A DNA stretch of 64,000 bases from Bog-473 sp963750075 (GCA_963750075.1 CAVVPG010000004.1:310001-374000); one strand, 5' to 3'. Positions 47,402-55,967 are shown, numbered from the stretch's first letter. Notes: generated by a model from the sequence alone, not told the origin. A program made the numbers and translations.

Positions 47402-48159
47402 ACGACGCGTTCGGTCGCCCGCAATCGGTCGTCGTGCTCGGTGGCACCTCGGACATCGCGCACGAGCTCCTGACGAGGCTGGCCACCGGGCGCTGCCGGT
47501 CCGTCGTCCTGGCCGGGCGAGACCGCACCGCGCTCGACCGGGCGGCGGACGCCCTCCGTGGTTCCGTGCCCCACGTCGACACGGTCGTCTTCGACGCCGA
47601 CGCGACCGACAGTGCAGACAAGACGGTGGTGCGTTGCTTCGAGTGCGCCGGCGAGCCTGTCGATCTGGTCATCGTCGCCGTCGGCGAGCTGGGCCGCCAG
47701 GAGGAGGATGAGTCAGACCCGGGTCGGATCGCGCGCCTGATCACCGTCAACTTCTCATGGCCCGCGGTCGCACTCTCGGGCGTCGCGGCGGCGTTGAGGC
47801 GGCAGGGCCACGGCCGTATCGTCGTGCTGTCCTCGGTCGCCGGCTATCGCGTCCGGCGCTCCAACTACATCTACGGCTCGGCCAAGGCCGGTCTCGACGG
47901 CTTCACACTCGGATTGGGCGAGGCCCTCCGCGGGACGGGCGTCTCCTTGCACATCGTCCGGCCGGGGTTCGTGCGCACGAAGATGACTGCGGGACGACCT
48001 GCGGCACCCTTCGCCGTCGGGGCCGACCGGGTCGCGTCCGACATCGTGCGGGGTCTCGAGCGCGGGCAGACGGTGATCTGGTCGCCGGGAGTGCTGCGAT
48101 GGGTCTTCAGCGCCCTACGGCTGCTCCCCCAGGCCGCGTGGCGCCGAGTGCCCGGCTGA
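47398..48159 (+). CDS. dprE2: Decaprenylphosphoryl-2-keto-ribose reductase (SDR)
   Basis: This 253-residue SDR has VVVLGGTSDIAHELLTRLA (a TS-D-I variant of the nucleotide motif seen in DprE2), LITVNFSWPAVALSGVA, VVLSSVAGYRVRRSNYIYGS (catalytic Ser, then Tyr in YIYGSAKAG) and VRPGFVRTKMTAG. It reduces the 2-keto intermediate made by DprE1 to decaprenylphosphoryl arabinose, the donor for arabinan. GTG 47398 overlaps the dprE1 stop by 4 bases. It ends the nine-gene overlapping run that starts at 39903. Confidence 0.92.
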   Translation: MNDAFGRPQSVVVLGGTSDIAHELLTRLATGRCRSVVLAGRDRTALDRAADALRGSVPHVDTVVFDADATDSADKTVVRCFECAGEPVDLVIVAVGELGRQEEDESDPGRIARLITVNFSWPAVALSGVAAALRRQGHGRIVVLSSVAGYRVRRSNYIYGSAKAGLDGFTLGLGEALRGTGVSLHIVRPGFVRTKMTAGRPAAPFAVGADRVASDIVRGLERGQTVIWSPGVLRWVFSALRLLPQAAWRRVPG

Positions 48160-48257
48160 GCACCGGCGGCTCCTCGATGATCGGCGGATTCGCAGGTCCC
48201 TGAGCTGCGCCGGCCACCATCTCCTATCCTGACCACGTTCGTGGGAAGGAGGCGGCC

Positions 48258-48530
48258 GTGGTCTTCATCGAATACGACGTCCACCCGAGCGGCGAGATCG
48301 AGCTCGTGGCCCTCATCAACGCGGTGGAGGAGGATGGACAGGACCCGGATGGCGCTGCGTGGTTGGCCTGGCGTGCCACTGCGTTCGACGACAACGGCAT
48401 GGGCTGCGTCGGCGTTGCCCCCGACGACCTCGCCCTGATGGAGGAGACCGATGACGCCGGAGAGCTCCGGCTCATCGTCGAACGCATAATCCTGGCGGAT
48501 CGGGCCGTCAAGGAAGACGTGCCGTCGTGA
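48258..48530 (+). CDS. Small acidic protein of unknown function
   Basis: This 90-residue protein of low pI (many Asp/Glu: VEEDGQDPDG, EETDDAGELR) starts at GTG 48258 with GGAAGGAGGCGGCC upstream. It has no membrane segment or known motif. The next gene, encoding a basic protein, overlaps its stop by 4 bases. An acidic/basic pair of this size can be a complex or an antitoxin/toxin module, but no toxin fold is visible. Function unknown. Confidence 0.6.
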   Translation: MVFIEYDVHPSGEIELVALINAVEEDGQDPDGAAWLAWRATAFDDNGMGCVGVAPDDLALMEETDDAGELRLIVERIILADRAVKEDVPS

Positions 48531-48730
48531 GCACGACACGGTCTCAGCTCTATCGACTGGCCCGCGATCTCGGGAACATCGAAGCGGTCGAGCACGGCTA
48601 CAAGCGGGGCGGCGTCTCGGGGGCGGCGGGCGGCGCGGCACAACGCGAAGCACGACGCGTCATCTACCGCGAAGGGAACCGCCAGATCAACCACTTCGTC
48701 CGGGCCATCGGGCTTGGACCGAGACGGTAG
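48527..48730 (+). CDS. Small basic protein of unknown function
   Basis: This 67-residue, Arg-rich protein (YRLARDLGNIEAVEHGYKRG then REARRVIYREGNRQINHFVR) starts at GTG 48527, overlapping the acidic partner by 4 bases. It seems mostly helical and could bind nucleic acid. Similar 'LARDLGNIEA' small proteins occur, to my recollection, on mobile or phage-derived DNA, but no other mobile marker is close. Function unknown. Confidence 0.55.
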   Translation: MSTTRSQLYRLARDLGNIEAVEHGYKRGGVSGAAGGAAQREARRVIYREGNRQINHFVRAIGLGPRR

Positions 48731-48951
48731 GCGCCGCCCGTGGGCCGCCCGGAGGCCCCGCACAACGTACGAGGCAATTCTGGTTGCGAGCTCGGTGCAG
48801 ACCTCCGAAACGCCCTCTTTCCGTCGCCGACCGATCGCCGAGAAACCGGGGACTCACGCTCAGTTGCGAGACGGTCGCGGCCGATAAGACCTGCACCATC
48901 GGCAATTGGCGCGTTCGCCTGGTGGCAGGCTCCAGGAGAAGGGAGGTGTCG

Positions 48952-51444
48952 GTGACGATCGCGGAATCGCAGCTCGGTCGATTGCTCGCGGAGTTCCCGG
49001 ACCTCGTCGTCGTCCTGGACTCGGACGCAAATGTGATCTGGGCCAATTCGCTGGCCGAGCGACAGTTCGGGCTGTCCCTCGACGAAGGTATCGGCGAATC
49101 GGCGCTCTCCTTCCTGCATCCCGATGACCTGGAGCTCGCGGCGCGCTCACTGTCCACCATACGTGGGAAGCGGATCGGAAACGCGATCGAAGTCCGTCTC
49201 CGGACGCCATCCGGCTGGCGCCTCTTCGAACTCATCGGAACCCCGGTCAATTGGTTGACCGAGGGAGCGCTGCTCTTTTGCATCCGCGATCTGACGGCAC
49301 GTCGCCGCTTTGAAGTCGCGCGAGACGAGATCGCCATGTTCCGAATGCTCGTCCACAACTCAGCCACCATCACGATGCTGATATCGCCGAGCGGACACGT
49401 GAACTCTGCATCCGGAGCGCTGACACGGATGCTGGGGCACGATCCCGAGCTGGTCGAGAACGAGTTGCTGTCCGATCTCGTCGTGGAGGAGGATCGTCCG
49501 AAGCTGACCATGGCGATCGACCGTGCGTTGAAGGGCGCCACGGCCACGGTGCCGGAGGTCGTCGAGGTGCTTCTGCGCAGGCACGACAGCGACGACGTCG
49601 TTCCCTTCGAGCTCACGCTCGTCAATCTCGTCGATGACCCGACGGTCGGAGGTCTCGTCGTCACGGCCCACGATGTCTCGGAACGGGCCGCCAAAGACCG
49701 TGAGCTTCGCAGCACCTTGTCGCTGCTGCAGGCGACGCTCGACTCTACGGCCGACGGCATCCTGGTCGTGGACACCGAGGGCAAGATCACGGACTTCAAC
49801 CATCGATTCGAAGAGATGTGGCGCATCCCCCATCACCTCCTCGCCTCGAGGAATGACGCCGAAGCAATCGCGTTCGTGCTCGATCAGCTCACCCATCCGC
49901 AAGACTTCATTGCGAAGATCGAGGAGCTCTACACCCGGCCGGAGTCCGAAAGCAACGACATCATCGATTTCCGCGACGGTCGGGTCTTCGAGCGCTATTC
50001 CAGACCGCAGCTCGTCGAGGGAACGGTGGTCGGTCGTGTCTGGAGCTTCAGAGATGTCACCGAGCGAACCCGTCTCGAAGCCGAGTTGGCACATCAGGCT
50101 TTTCACGACGCACTGACCGGCCTGGCCAACAAGGCACTGTTCAGGGATCGACTCAACCATGCGGTCGCCCGCCTGGAGGCATCGGGGCTCCAATTGGCCG
50201 TCCTCTTTCTCGATGTGGACAACTTCAAGACCGTCAATGACAGCCTGGGGCACTCCAGAGGCGACCTGCTGCTGGGCATCGTCTCCGAGATCCTGGCGAG
50301 CTGCATGCGAAACAGCGACACGGTGGCGCGCATGGGAGGGGACGAATTCGCAGTCCTGATAGAGGACTTGGGTGATCATTCGGAGGCCGTTCAGGTGGCG
50401 GAGAGCATCCTGACCGCACTCCGCCATCCAGTGTCACTGGGATCAAAGGAAGTCGTCGCCACGGTCAGTATCGGGATCCGGTTCGGCACGCCCGGATGCA
50501 CCAGCGAAGAGTTGCTTCGTGACGCCGATCTTGCGATGTACATGGCGAAGGAGAACGGAAAGGATCGCTTCGAGGAGTTCCGGGATCGAATGCACACGAC
50601 TGTCATGGAGCGGCTGGAGCTGGAGGCTGACTTCCGCCAAGGTGTGGTCAACGAGGACCTCGTGGTGCACTACCAGCCGATCGTCGATCTCAATTCCGAG
50701 TCCGTCGTGGGCTTTGAGGCCCTCGTGCGATGGCAGCACCCGACCCGAGGTCTCTTGCGTCCGGATGCCTTTCTCGCCTTCGCCGAGCAGGCCGGCTTCA
50801 TGGGCGCGGTGGACTGCTTCGTCCTCACGAAGGCGTGCAGCCAGGTCCTCGGCTGGCAGCGGGAGGGATTGGTCGCAGAGGATGCATCGATCAGCGTCAA
50901 CCTGTCGGCCCGAAACATGGTGGAGGCCGGTATAGATCGTGCCGTACGGATCCTGCTGTCGGAGAGCGGCTTCGATGCGTCCAACCTGATCGTCGAGATC
51001 ACCGAGAGCGCAATGATGAACGACATCGATGCCGCGGTGCGCGAGTTGCGCTCGCTCAAAGCTCTGGGCCTGCGGATCGCCATAGACGATTTCGGCACCG
51101 GCTACTCGTCACTGGCCTATCTCCAGCGGCTCCCGATCGACATCCTGAAGATCGATCGATCCTTCGTTGCCACGCTTTCAGATGACGACGAATCCGTCAC
51201 CCTCGTCAATGCGATCATCCGAATGGCCGAGGCGCTGGGCCACACCACGATCGCCGAGGGCATCGAGCGAGCGTCACAGGTCAACGTCCTGCGCCGCCTC
51301 GGCTGCCATCTCGGCCAGGGCTACCTCCTCGGCCCGCCGCTGGACGCTGCCTCGATGGAGATGCTCCTCCTGTCTCCACGAGCGTCCCACAACGGGACGC
51401 ATCACCAGCGACCACGGCTCAGGTCCGAGTCACTCCACACCTAG
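48952..51444 (+). CDS. PAS-PAS-PAS-GGDEF-EAL protein (c-di-GMP turnover)
   Basis: This 830-residue cytosolic protein has three PAS-like domains (LLAEFPDLVVVLDSDANVIW, LVHNSATITMLISPSGHVNS, ATLDSTADGILVVDTEGKIT). The GGDEF domain keeps ARMGGDEFAVLIEDL and the EAL domain FEALVRWQHPTRG and DDFGTGYSSLAYLQRLP. Both signatures are intact, so cyclase and phosphodiesterase activities are both possible. GTG 48952 is preferred because GGGAGG lies 5 bases upstream. GTG 48946 is an alternative, and the longer upstream frame lacks homology. No membrane segment is present, unlike the paralogue at 33495. Confidence 0.92.
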   Translation: MTIAESQLGRLLAEFPDLVVVLDSDANVIWANSLAERQFGLSLDEGIGESALSFLHPDDLELAARSLSTIRGKRIGNAIEVRLRTPSGWRLFELIGTPVNWLTEGALLFCIRDLTARRRFEVARDEIAMFRMLVHNSATITMLISPSGHVNSASGALTRMLGHDPELVENELLSDLVVEEDRPKLTMAIDRALKGATATVPEVVEVLLRRHDSDDVVPFELTLVNLVDDPTVGGLVVTAHDVSERAAKDRELRSTLSLLQATLDSTADGILVVDTEGKITDFNHRFEEMWRIPHHLLASRNDAEAIAFVLDQLTHPQDFIAKIEELYTRPESESNDIIDFRDGRVFERYSRPQLVEGTVVGRVWSFRDVTERTRLEAELAHQAFHDALTGLANKALFRDRLNHAVARLEASGLQLAVLFLDVDNFKTVNDSLGHSRGDLLLGIVSEILASCMRNSDTVARMGGDEFAVLIEDLGDHSEAVQVAESILTALRHPVSLGSKEVVATVSIGIRFGTPGCTSEELLRDADLAMYMAKENGKDRFEEFRDRMHTTVMERLELEADFRQGVVNEDLVVHYQPIVDLNSESVVGFEALVRWQHPTRGLLRPDAFLAFAEQAGFMGAVDCFVLTKACSQVLGWQREGLVAEDASISVNLSARNMVEAGIDRAVRILLSESGFDASNLIVEITESAMMNDIDAAVRELRSLKALGLRIAIDDFGTGYSSLAYLQRLPIDILKIDRSFVATLSDDDESVTLVNAIIRMAEALGHTTIAEGIERASQVNVLRRLGCHLGQGYLLGPPLDAASMEMLLLSPRASHNGTHHQRPRLRSESLHT

Positions 51445-51513
51445 TCCCTGGTCGTTCAAGAATCCGGCCGGCCTCCGCCAGGTTGCCCGCAGCAGGAGGT
51501 CGAGAGGCCGGTA

Positions 51514-52785
51514 CTAGCCCACTGTCGTCTTGAGCTGCAGGATGTTCTTCGTGGGGTTCCACTGGTAGACGAACACCGGACCGTCCCCGTCGTTGTGCCC
51601 ACCGCTGAAGTTGAACGTCCCGCCGCCACCGGGAAGGACGACGTGGGTCAGCGATGCCCCGCCGTGGGCAAAGGTCTGGTTGTTCAGCGTCTTTCCGGCG
51701 GCCTTCACGATGTCTGCGAACAGGGCCACCTGCACGCAGGCCGTCTGCGGTGCCGTCCACGTGACCGGAGTCGACGCAGTCGCCGTCACGGGATTGTTGA
51801 TCGTCGCGGTGGGCTCGGCGGCCTGAATGGTGGCGATGCAGCGTTTCATCGCGGGATCGTTCCACCAGATTGAGGCGGGAGGTATGCCGCCGGCCGTGAT
51901 GGCGTCCTTCAGGATGGATTGCGTGTAGCCAGCCTTGTTGGACACGTAGGCGTCCAAGTCGGTGTAGTCGGTCGCAACGAGTCTCGGCATGTACGTGCTC
52001 TGGTTGCTTTGGAGAGCGGCGGGCCAGCCGTTGCCCGAGTTCCCGACGGCCACCACGAGATTGACTCCCGACGATTGGAACTTCTGTGCGATGACGCCGT
52101 ACTCCTGCACCTGTGCTGTGGTATCGGTGTCGGGGACGCTGTTGACCGCGGTCTGGACGACGTTCACCTTCAATCGGCGGAGCGTAGGCGTGACCAAGCT
52201 GAGCTCGGTTTGGTCGGCTGACGTTCCGACCACCCCGATCTTCTTCCCCGCAAAGACTCCCTCCTGCTTGAAGATGGCCATCTCCTTTGGAACGAGATCG
52301 CTGTCGGAGATCAAGTTGTTGAACCAGGGTGCCGTGGCCTGCGCCGCCTGGGTTCCGCTCAACGATGCGCCGACGATCGGGACGTCATGGGTGTTCACGT
52401 AACACGCCGTGTCCACCGCCTGAAAGAACCCGAGGACGGCGAACGCCTTCGCATCCTCGGTGAGCTGGGTACAGGCAGTCGCCGCGCCGGCGGTCCCCAG
52501 CGGGTCGACCGCGGCGAAGACGGGTGTGATCTTGCGGCCGTTGATCCCGCCGCTGGCGTTGATCTGGTTGATGAGTGTCGTATACGCGAGCTGGTAGTTG
52601 CCAGGATCCACGTTGATGATCGTGCGGATCGCCGCCACGTCGGGATACGTGATGCCGACGGTGATGCGCGTGGGGGTCACACCCTGAACCGACGGCGCCG
52701 CGTTCGCTGCCCCCGTCGCGACCGCCTCGGCGATTCCGGTCATCGACAGCAAGACCACGGCGCACGCCGCTATTGCCTTACGCAT
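51514..52785 (-). CDS. ABC transporter substrate-binding protein (Peripla_BP_6-like)
   Basis: This 423-residue exported protein has a signal peptide (MRKAIAACAVVLLSMTGIAEAV ending near ANA-AP) without a lipobox. A type 1 periplasmic-binding fold follows: ITVGITYPDVAAIRT, INASGGINGRKITPVFAA, FAVLGFFQAVDTACYVN, KIGVVGTSADQTELSLVTP and LVVAVGNSGNGWPAAL. Members bind branched amino acids, amides or aromatic acids. AAAGGGACACC precedes ATG 52785. No permease or ATPase gene adjoins it, so it may serve a transporter elsewhere or act as a sensor. It lies at the edge of a catabolic gene cluster. Confidence 0.88.
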   Translation of the reverse strand: MRKAIAACAVVLLSMTGIAEAVATGAANAAPSVQGVTPTRITVGITYPDVAAIRTIINVDPGNYQLAYTTLINQINASGGINGRKITPVFAAVDPLGTAGAATACTQLTEDAKAFAVLGFFQAVDTACYVNTHDVPIVGASLSGTQAAQATAPWFNNLISDSDLVPKEMAIFKQEGVFAGKKIGVVGTSADQTELSLVTPTLRRLKVNVVQTAVNSVPDTDTTAQVQEYGVIAQKFQSSGVNLVVAVGNSGNGWPAALQSNQSTYMPRLVATDYTDLDAYVSNKAGYTQSILKDAITAGGIPPASIWWNDPAMKRCIATIQAAEPTATINNPVTATASTPVTWTAPQTACVQVALFADIVKAAGKTLNNQTFAHGGASLTHVVLPGGGGTFNFSGGHNDGDGPVFVYQWNPTKNILQLKTTVG

Positions 52786-52952
52786 GGTGTCCCTTTCTGC
52801 CAGGCCCTCGCCTGGGCATGGTGTTCGCTCGAGGACCCGCGGTCGCCGCGGGACGACGCCCGGTGCAGGCCGACCGAATCGGCGCAGGATACGCATTCGT
52901 GGGCGCACATACACCGCGGCCCCGGCTGCACTCTGGTAGTCCCATCGCTTCC

Positions 52953-53657
52953 CTATGCTCTCCGCCGACCCCGAGGTCCGGTCGCCGCGGCAGAGCCAGC
53001 GGCCTGCTCATGCCGCGTTCGGGCCTTCGTGCGCACGCGGCCCGGCGAAGGAGCGTCATACTCGCCCGAGACCAAGCGGGAGTGCACGCCCTCGATGACG
53101 GAACGCACGACCAACTCGAACTCCTTCGCGCCGTCCCGCTCGAGGTGAAAGGAGAGCCGGGCATTCGGGAACGAGCTGAGCATTGCGTCGTCTGGGAGCG
53201 TCAACTCCTGAAGGACAAGCTCCTGGTCGACGAAACCGATGACAGCCGAGCTCGTCACCGATGCGGCATACAGCGCACGGTCGAGCTCGAGGCCGCTTTG
53301 CTGCCAGACGCTCAGCCACCGCTCCGTCATCGGGAAGATGGACGGCGTCCATACCCGGTACTTGCTCCGTAACCTGGACACTGCTGGATGCGCCAACGTC
53401 GTCTCTCTCATCCAGCGCGCCATCTCCCAGAGGTCGTTCCGCCACGATCCCGTCGGCGGTGGCAGCGGGCGCTCTGCGATCACCGCATCGACAAGCACGG
53501 CCACCAAGGCTGCCTTGTCCTCGACATGGTGGTAAAGGGCCATCGGCGTCACGCCGAGCGCATCGGCGACCGCTCGCATGGTGAACCCTGATGCGCCACT
53601 CTTGTCTGCGACTTCGAGGCCGGCTTCCGCGATCCGCTGCAGGGTCAGGTCAGCCAC
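52953..53657 (-). CDS. TetR family transcriptional regulator
   Basis: This 234-residue regulator has an N-terminal helix-turn-helix, LQRIAEAGLEVADKSGASGF then TMRAVADALGVTPMALYHHV and EDKAALVAVLVDAV, and a larger ligand-binding domain (WMRETTLAHPAVSRLRSKYR). I use GTG 53657, where family homology begins and GAGG lies 9 bases upstream. A longer open frame begins at 53723. It has a basic disordered tail. The palindromes at 55823-55872, in the promoter between the genes at 53741 and 55968, are the best candidate operators. The ligand may be a cluster metabolite. Confidence 0.88.
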   Translation of the reverse strand: MADLTLQRIAEAGLEVADKSGASGFTMRAVADALGVTPMALYHHVEDKAALVAVLVDAVIAERPLPPPTGSWRNDLWEMARWMRETTLAHPAVSRLRSKYRVWTPSIFPMTERWLSVWQQSGLELDRALYAASVTSSAVIGFVDQELVLQELTLPDDAMLSSFPNARLSFHLERDGAKEFELVVRSVIEGVHSRLVSGEYDAPSPGRVRTKARTRHEQAAGSAAATGPRGRRRA

Positions 53658-53740
53658 AACGACGAACCTCAGGAGCGCTCCGGTGAAGGACCGGCTCAGC
53701 GGACAACCCGAAAGGAACGGCACGGAGCACTTGACGCGCC

Positions 53741-55762
53741 CTAGTGGACCACAACGCGCACCCGACCGAGGTTCTGCACCCGTGCGAACGGCGTCTTGGA
53801 GTCGCCGTCCCGCTGTGACGTCGCACGGAGGGCAGGAAAGTAAGTGCCGCGCTCGGCGAACGTGTGCGTCGCCGTGAGCCTCACGACCGAGAACGCGGAA
53901 TCGGTGTCGTCGAACTCCACGACGACAGGGAAATCACCGTCGCCCTCGAAGTCCCATTCCGCGTGCACGATGGTGCCGGCTCCCGGAGGAACCTCGATCT
54001 CCGCCGAGAACTCGACGGCTTCGCCGACGCCGACGTCCGCACGTGCCGCGCCGTTGGCCCGCACGCCTACGACGGGTTGGATGCCCCGACGGGCCTTGGC
54101 GGTGGCGGGCACATGCACCTGACCGTCGACAACGGTGTAATCGGTGCTCAGGGGAGGCGCGAGTCCCTTCTCGACCCAGTCGCTCAGGTCGCGGAGTGCT
54201 TGCTGCAGTACTCCCGCATAGCTGACGACCCGCGTCGTGCGGGCTGGACGGGGTCCGCCCGGTTGGTTCATCGGCGCGGTGTGCATCGCGTTGTCGACGA
54301 ACCACAGCCGGTACGAGTCGTCGATCCGGGGCCCGAGAGCAGCCAGGACAAGTGTGCGATACCAGTCCGCCTGCCAGGGAACCGCGGCCTCGTCCATGAG
54401 CGTCTCGACCACGATCATCTTCCCGGCGAAGCGCCCACTCTGAATGGAGCCAGATCCCTGCCTGGCGAATCGGGGGCCCATGATCTCTCGTCGCTGGGGG
54501 TGCACGGGCGCACCGTTCGCCTTGAACTGGTCCCAGACGTAGAACTCCGGTGAAGGCACCTGATGACGGTGATATGTCTGCGTCGCGAGGTACACACTGT
54601 TGTCAATTTCGACCCGGTCTCCTGCCTTGATGTCCTTCAGCGCCTGGAAATGTGCCTCTCCGAATCCGGTCATGACCAGGTCGCCGATCACTCCGGTGAT
54701 GTAGAGGACGTGCCCGACCGCCTCGCCGCTCGTGATGATGAGGCTCGCTCCTTGCAGGTTGCCCTCGGGCAGACTCTGGATCCGAAACGCAGCGGGCATC
54801 TCGGACTCGTGGTCGCCGAACATCGCCGACATGGACATCGGGAGCCCGAGCTCAGCCGCCTCGGCCGACATCACCACCTTGCTGATGCTCGTCGCGTGCT
54901 GCACACGACTGCGTGCGAGTGATTCCGTTGGGTTCGCACCCAGATAACCCGGCACCTTCCAGAATTCGTCGAAGTATCCGGGGTCCCATTTCACGATGTT
55001 GTCGATCAAGCTCGAGAAGACTCCCGTGTAGCCCATCGCAATCCGTTCCACGTCGAACCACGCTCGGGGCGGAAAGCCCATGCGGGTGACCTCGGCGAGC
55101 GCCTCTCTCTCTTCCGTGTTCAAGCCGTCGAAGATGTCCCCGCTTCCGCCCGGGTCCAATGCGTCAACGATCGTCGGGAACTTGTCCCGCAGAATGCGGA
55201 TGGCATGAGCCTGGACGGTGAACAAATTCGGCATGCTGATGGGAGAACCGTGGACGAAGGGCACGGCCCCGTCCCACACGTCGATGCGGTTCTCGATGCA
55301 GCTCATCGTCTTGAAGGCACCACCACTGCCGCCGTAGACATACCCGAAGGGACGATGCTTGCCGTACATCTCCGCCGCGAGGACCCGCGAGTAGCTCGCC
55401 GTCGCGGCACTGGCGCGGTAGCCGGCGATGGTCGAGTCCTCGCCGGGGAACATCACCGTCCGCCCCTGGTTCGACTCGACGAGGTACGCGCCACTGGCAT
55501 GGGCAAAATCGATGGTGCGACCGATCATGCCCGCCAGGATGGAGGGTGCGGCGTGCTCGGTCCCCGAAATCGGCATGAGCGGATGGAAGAAGCGCCCCTG
55601 ATAGCGCTCGGCCGGTGGCAGATAGAACGAGAACCGCGCGTCGGTCCCCTCGAAGCCACCATGGACATAGCGATGTCGGACCGGCTCATCACGCCACTCG
55701 TCCACGTCGACGAAGGCGACGTCGAAGAGCGGATCCGGGGAGCCGGCGGCGAACGCGGTCAC
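53741..55762 (-). CDS. Alpha/beta-hydrolase-like protein with C-terminal PKD domain
   Basis: This 673-residue protein has a putative nucleophile elbow YVYGGSGGAFKTMS (Ser146) and a late His in WFVDNAMHTAPMN, consistent with an esterase-like alpha/beta hydrolase. Near the C-terminus a PKD-type beta sandwich reads HAEWDFEGDGDFPVVVEF then LTATHTFAERGTYFPALRAT. PKD domains are usually extracellular, but no signal peptide is seen. GTG 55762 overlaps the stop of a ten-residue leader frame. The two upstream operators suggest TetR control. A lactone or ester from Baeyer-Villiger oxidation is a possible substrate. I know no characterised homologue. Confidence 0.7.
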   Translation of the reverse strand: MTAFAAGSPDPLFDVAFVDVDEWRDEPVRHRYVHGGFEGTDARFSFYLPPAERYQGRFFHPLMPISGTEHAAPSILAGMIGRTIDFAHASGAYLVESNQGRTVMFPGEDSTIAGYRASAATASYSRVLAAEMYGKHRPFGYVYGGSGGAFKTMSCIENRIDVWDGAVPFVHGSPISMPNLFTVQAHAIRILRDKFPTIVDALDPGGSGDIFDGLNTEEREALAEVTRMGFPPRAWFDVERIAMGYTGVFSSLIDNIVKWDPGYFDEFWKVPGYLGANPTESLARSRVQHATSISKVVMSAEAAELGLPMSMSAMFGDHESEMPAAFRIQSLPEGNLQGASLIITSGEAVGHVLYITGVIGDLVMTGFGEAHFQALKDIKAGDRVEIDNSVYLATQTYHRHQVPSPEFYVWDQFKANGAPVHPQRREIMGPRFARQGSGSIQSGRFAGKMIVVETLMDEAAVPWQADWYRTLVLAALGPRIDDSYRLWFVDNAMHTAPMNQPGGPRPARTTRVVSYAGVLQQALRDLSDWVEKGLAPPLSTDYTVVDGQVHVPATAKARRGIQPVVGVRANGAARADVGVGEAVEFSAEIEVPPGAGTIVHAEWDFEGDGDFPVVVEFDDTDSAFSVVRLTATHTFAERGTYFPALRATSQRDGDSKTPFARVQNLGRVRVVVH

Positions 55763-55791
55763 CTGCCTGACCGTCTGCTTCTCGTGTGCAT
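55759..55791 (-). CDS. Ten-residue leader peptide (candidate)
   Basis: On the minus strand GGGGAGG precedes ATG 55791 by 9 bases. The frame MHTRSRRSGR ends in a TGA that overlaps the GTG start of the hydrolase-like gene (GTGA). It would pass ribosomes to a start codon that has no site of its own. Confidence 0.3.
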   Translation of the reverse strand: MHTRSRRSGR

Positions 55792-55822
55792 CCGGTCGTT
55801 CCTCCCCTCGAGCTTCCCCGAG

Positions 55823-55844
55823 ACCTGACCATGTGCAGTCAGAC
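55823..55844. promoter_or_regulatory. Second, imperfect copy of the TetR-type operator
   Basis: The segment contains CTGAC, a 6-base centre, then CAGTCAG, and matches the perfect palindrome at 55851 in most positions. The copies are 28 bases apart centre to centre. Such doubled sites are common for TetR dimers that control divergent genes. Confidence 0.5.
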
Positions 55845-55850
55845 CTTTTT

Positions 55851-55872
55851 GCCTGACTGTGTACAGTCAGGC
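55851..55872. promoter_or_regulatory. Perfect palindrome, TetR-type operator candidate
   Basis: Arms GCCTGACTG and CAGTCAGGC are perfect inverted repeats separated by TGTA. The site lies in the 205-base divergent region between the hydrolase-like gene and the class II aldolase. The TetR gene at 52953-53657 is the nearest regulator. Confidence 0.65.
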
Positions 55873-55955
55873 CTTTACAAGGTATAGCAGCGTCCTGCTC
55901 CAGGCAAGGGCCCTGACCGCCTGGCCCTGGGGCGGGGTCATGCCCCTCCCACGCC

Positions 55956-55961
55956 TAAGAT
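55956..55961 (+). promoter_or_regulatory. -10 box of a leaderless promoter for the class II aldolase gene
   Basis: TAAGAT is followed by GAGGCA and then ATG 55968, so transcription probably starts on the start codon. The TetR-type operators lie 84-133 bases upstream. Confidence 0.45.
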
Positions 55962-55967
55962 GAGGCA

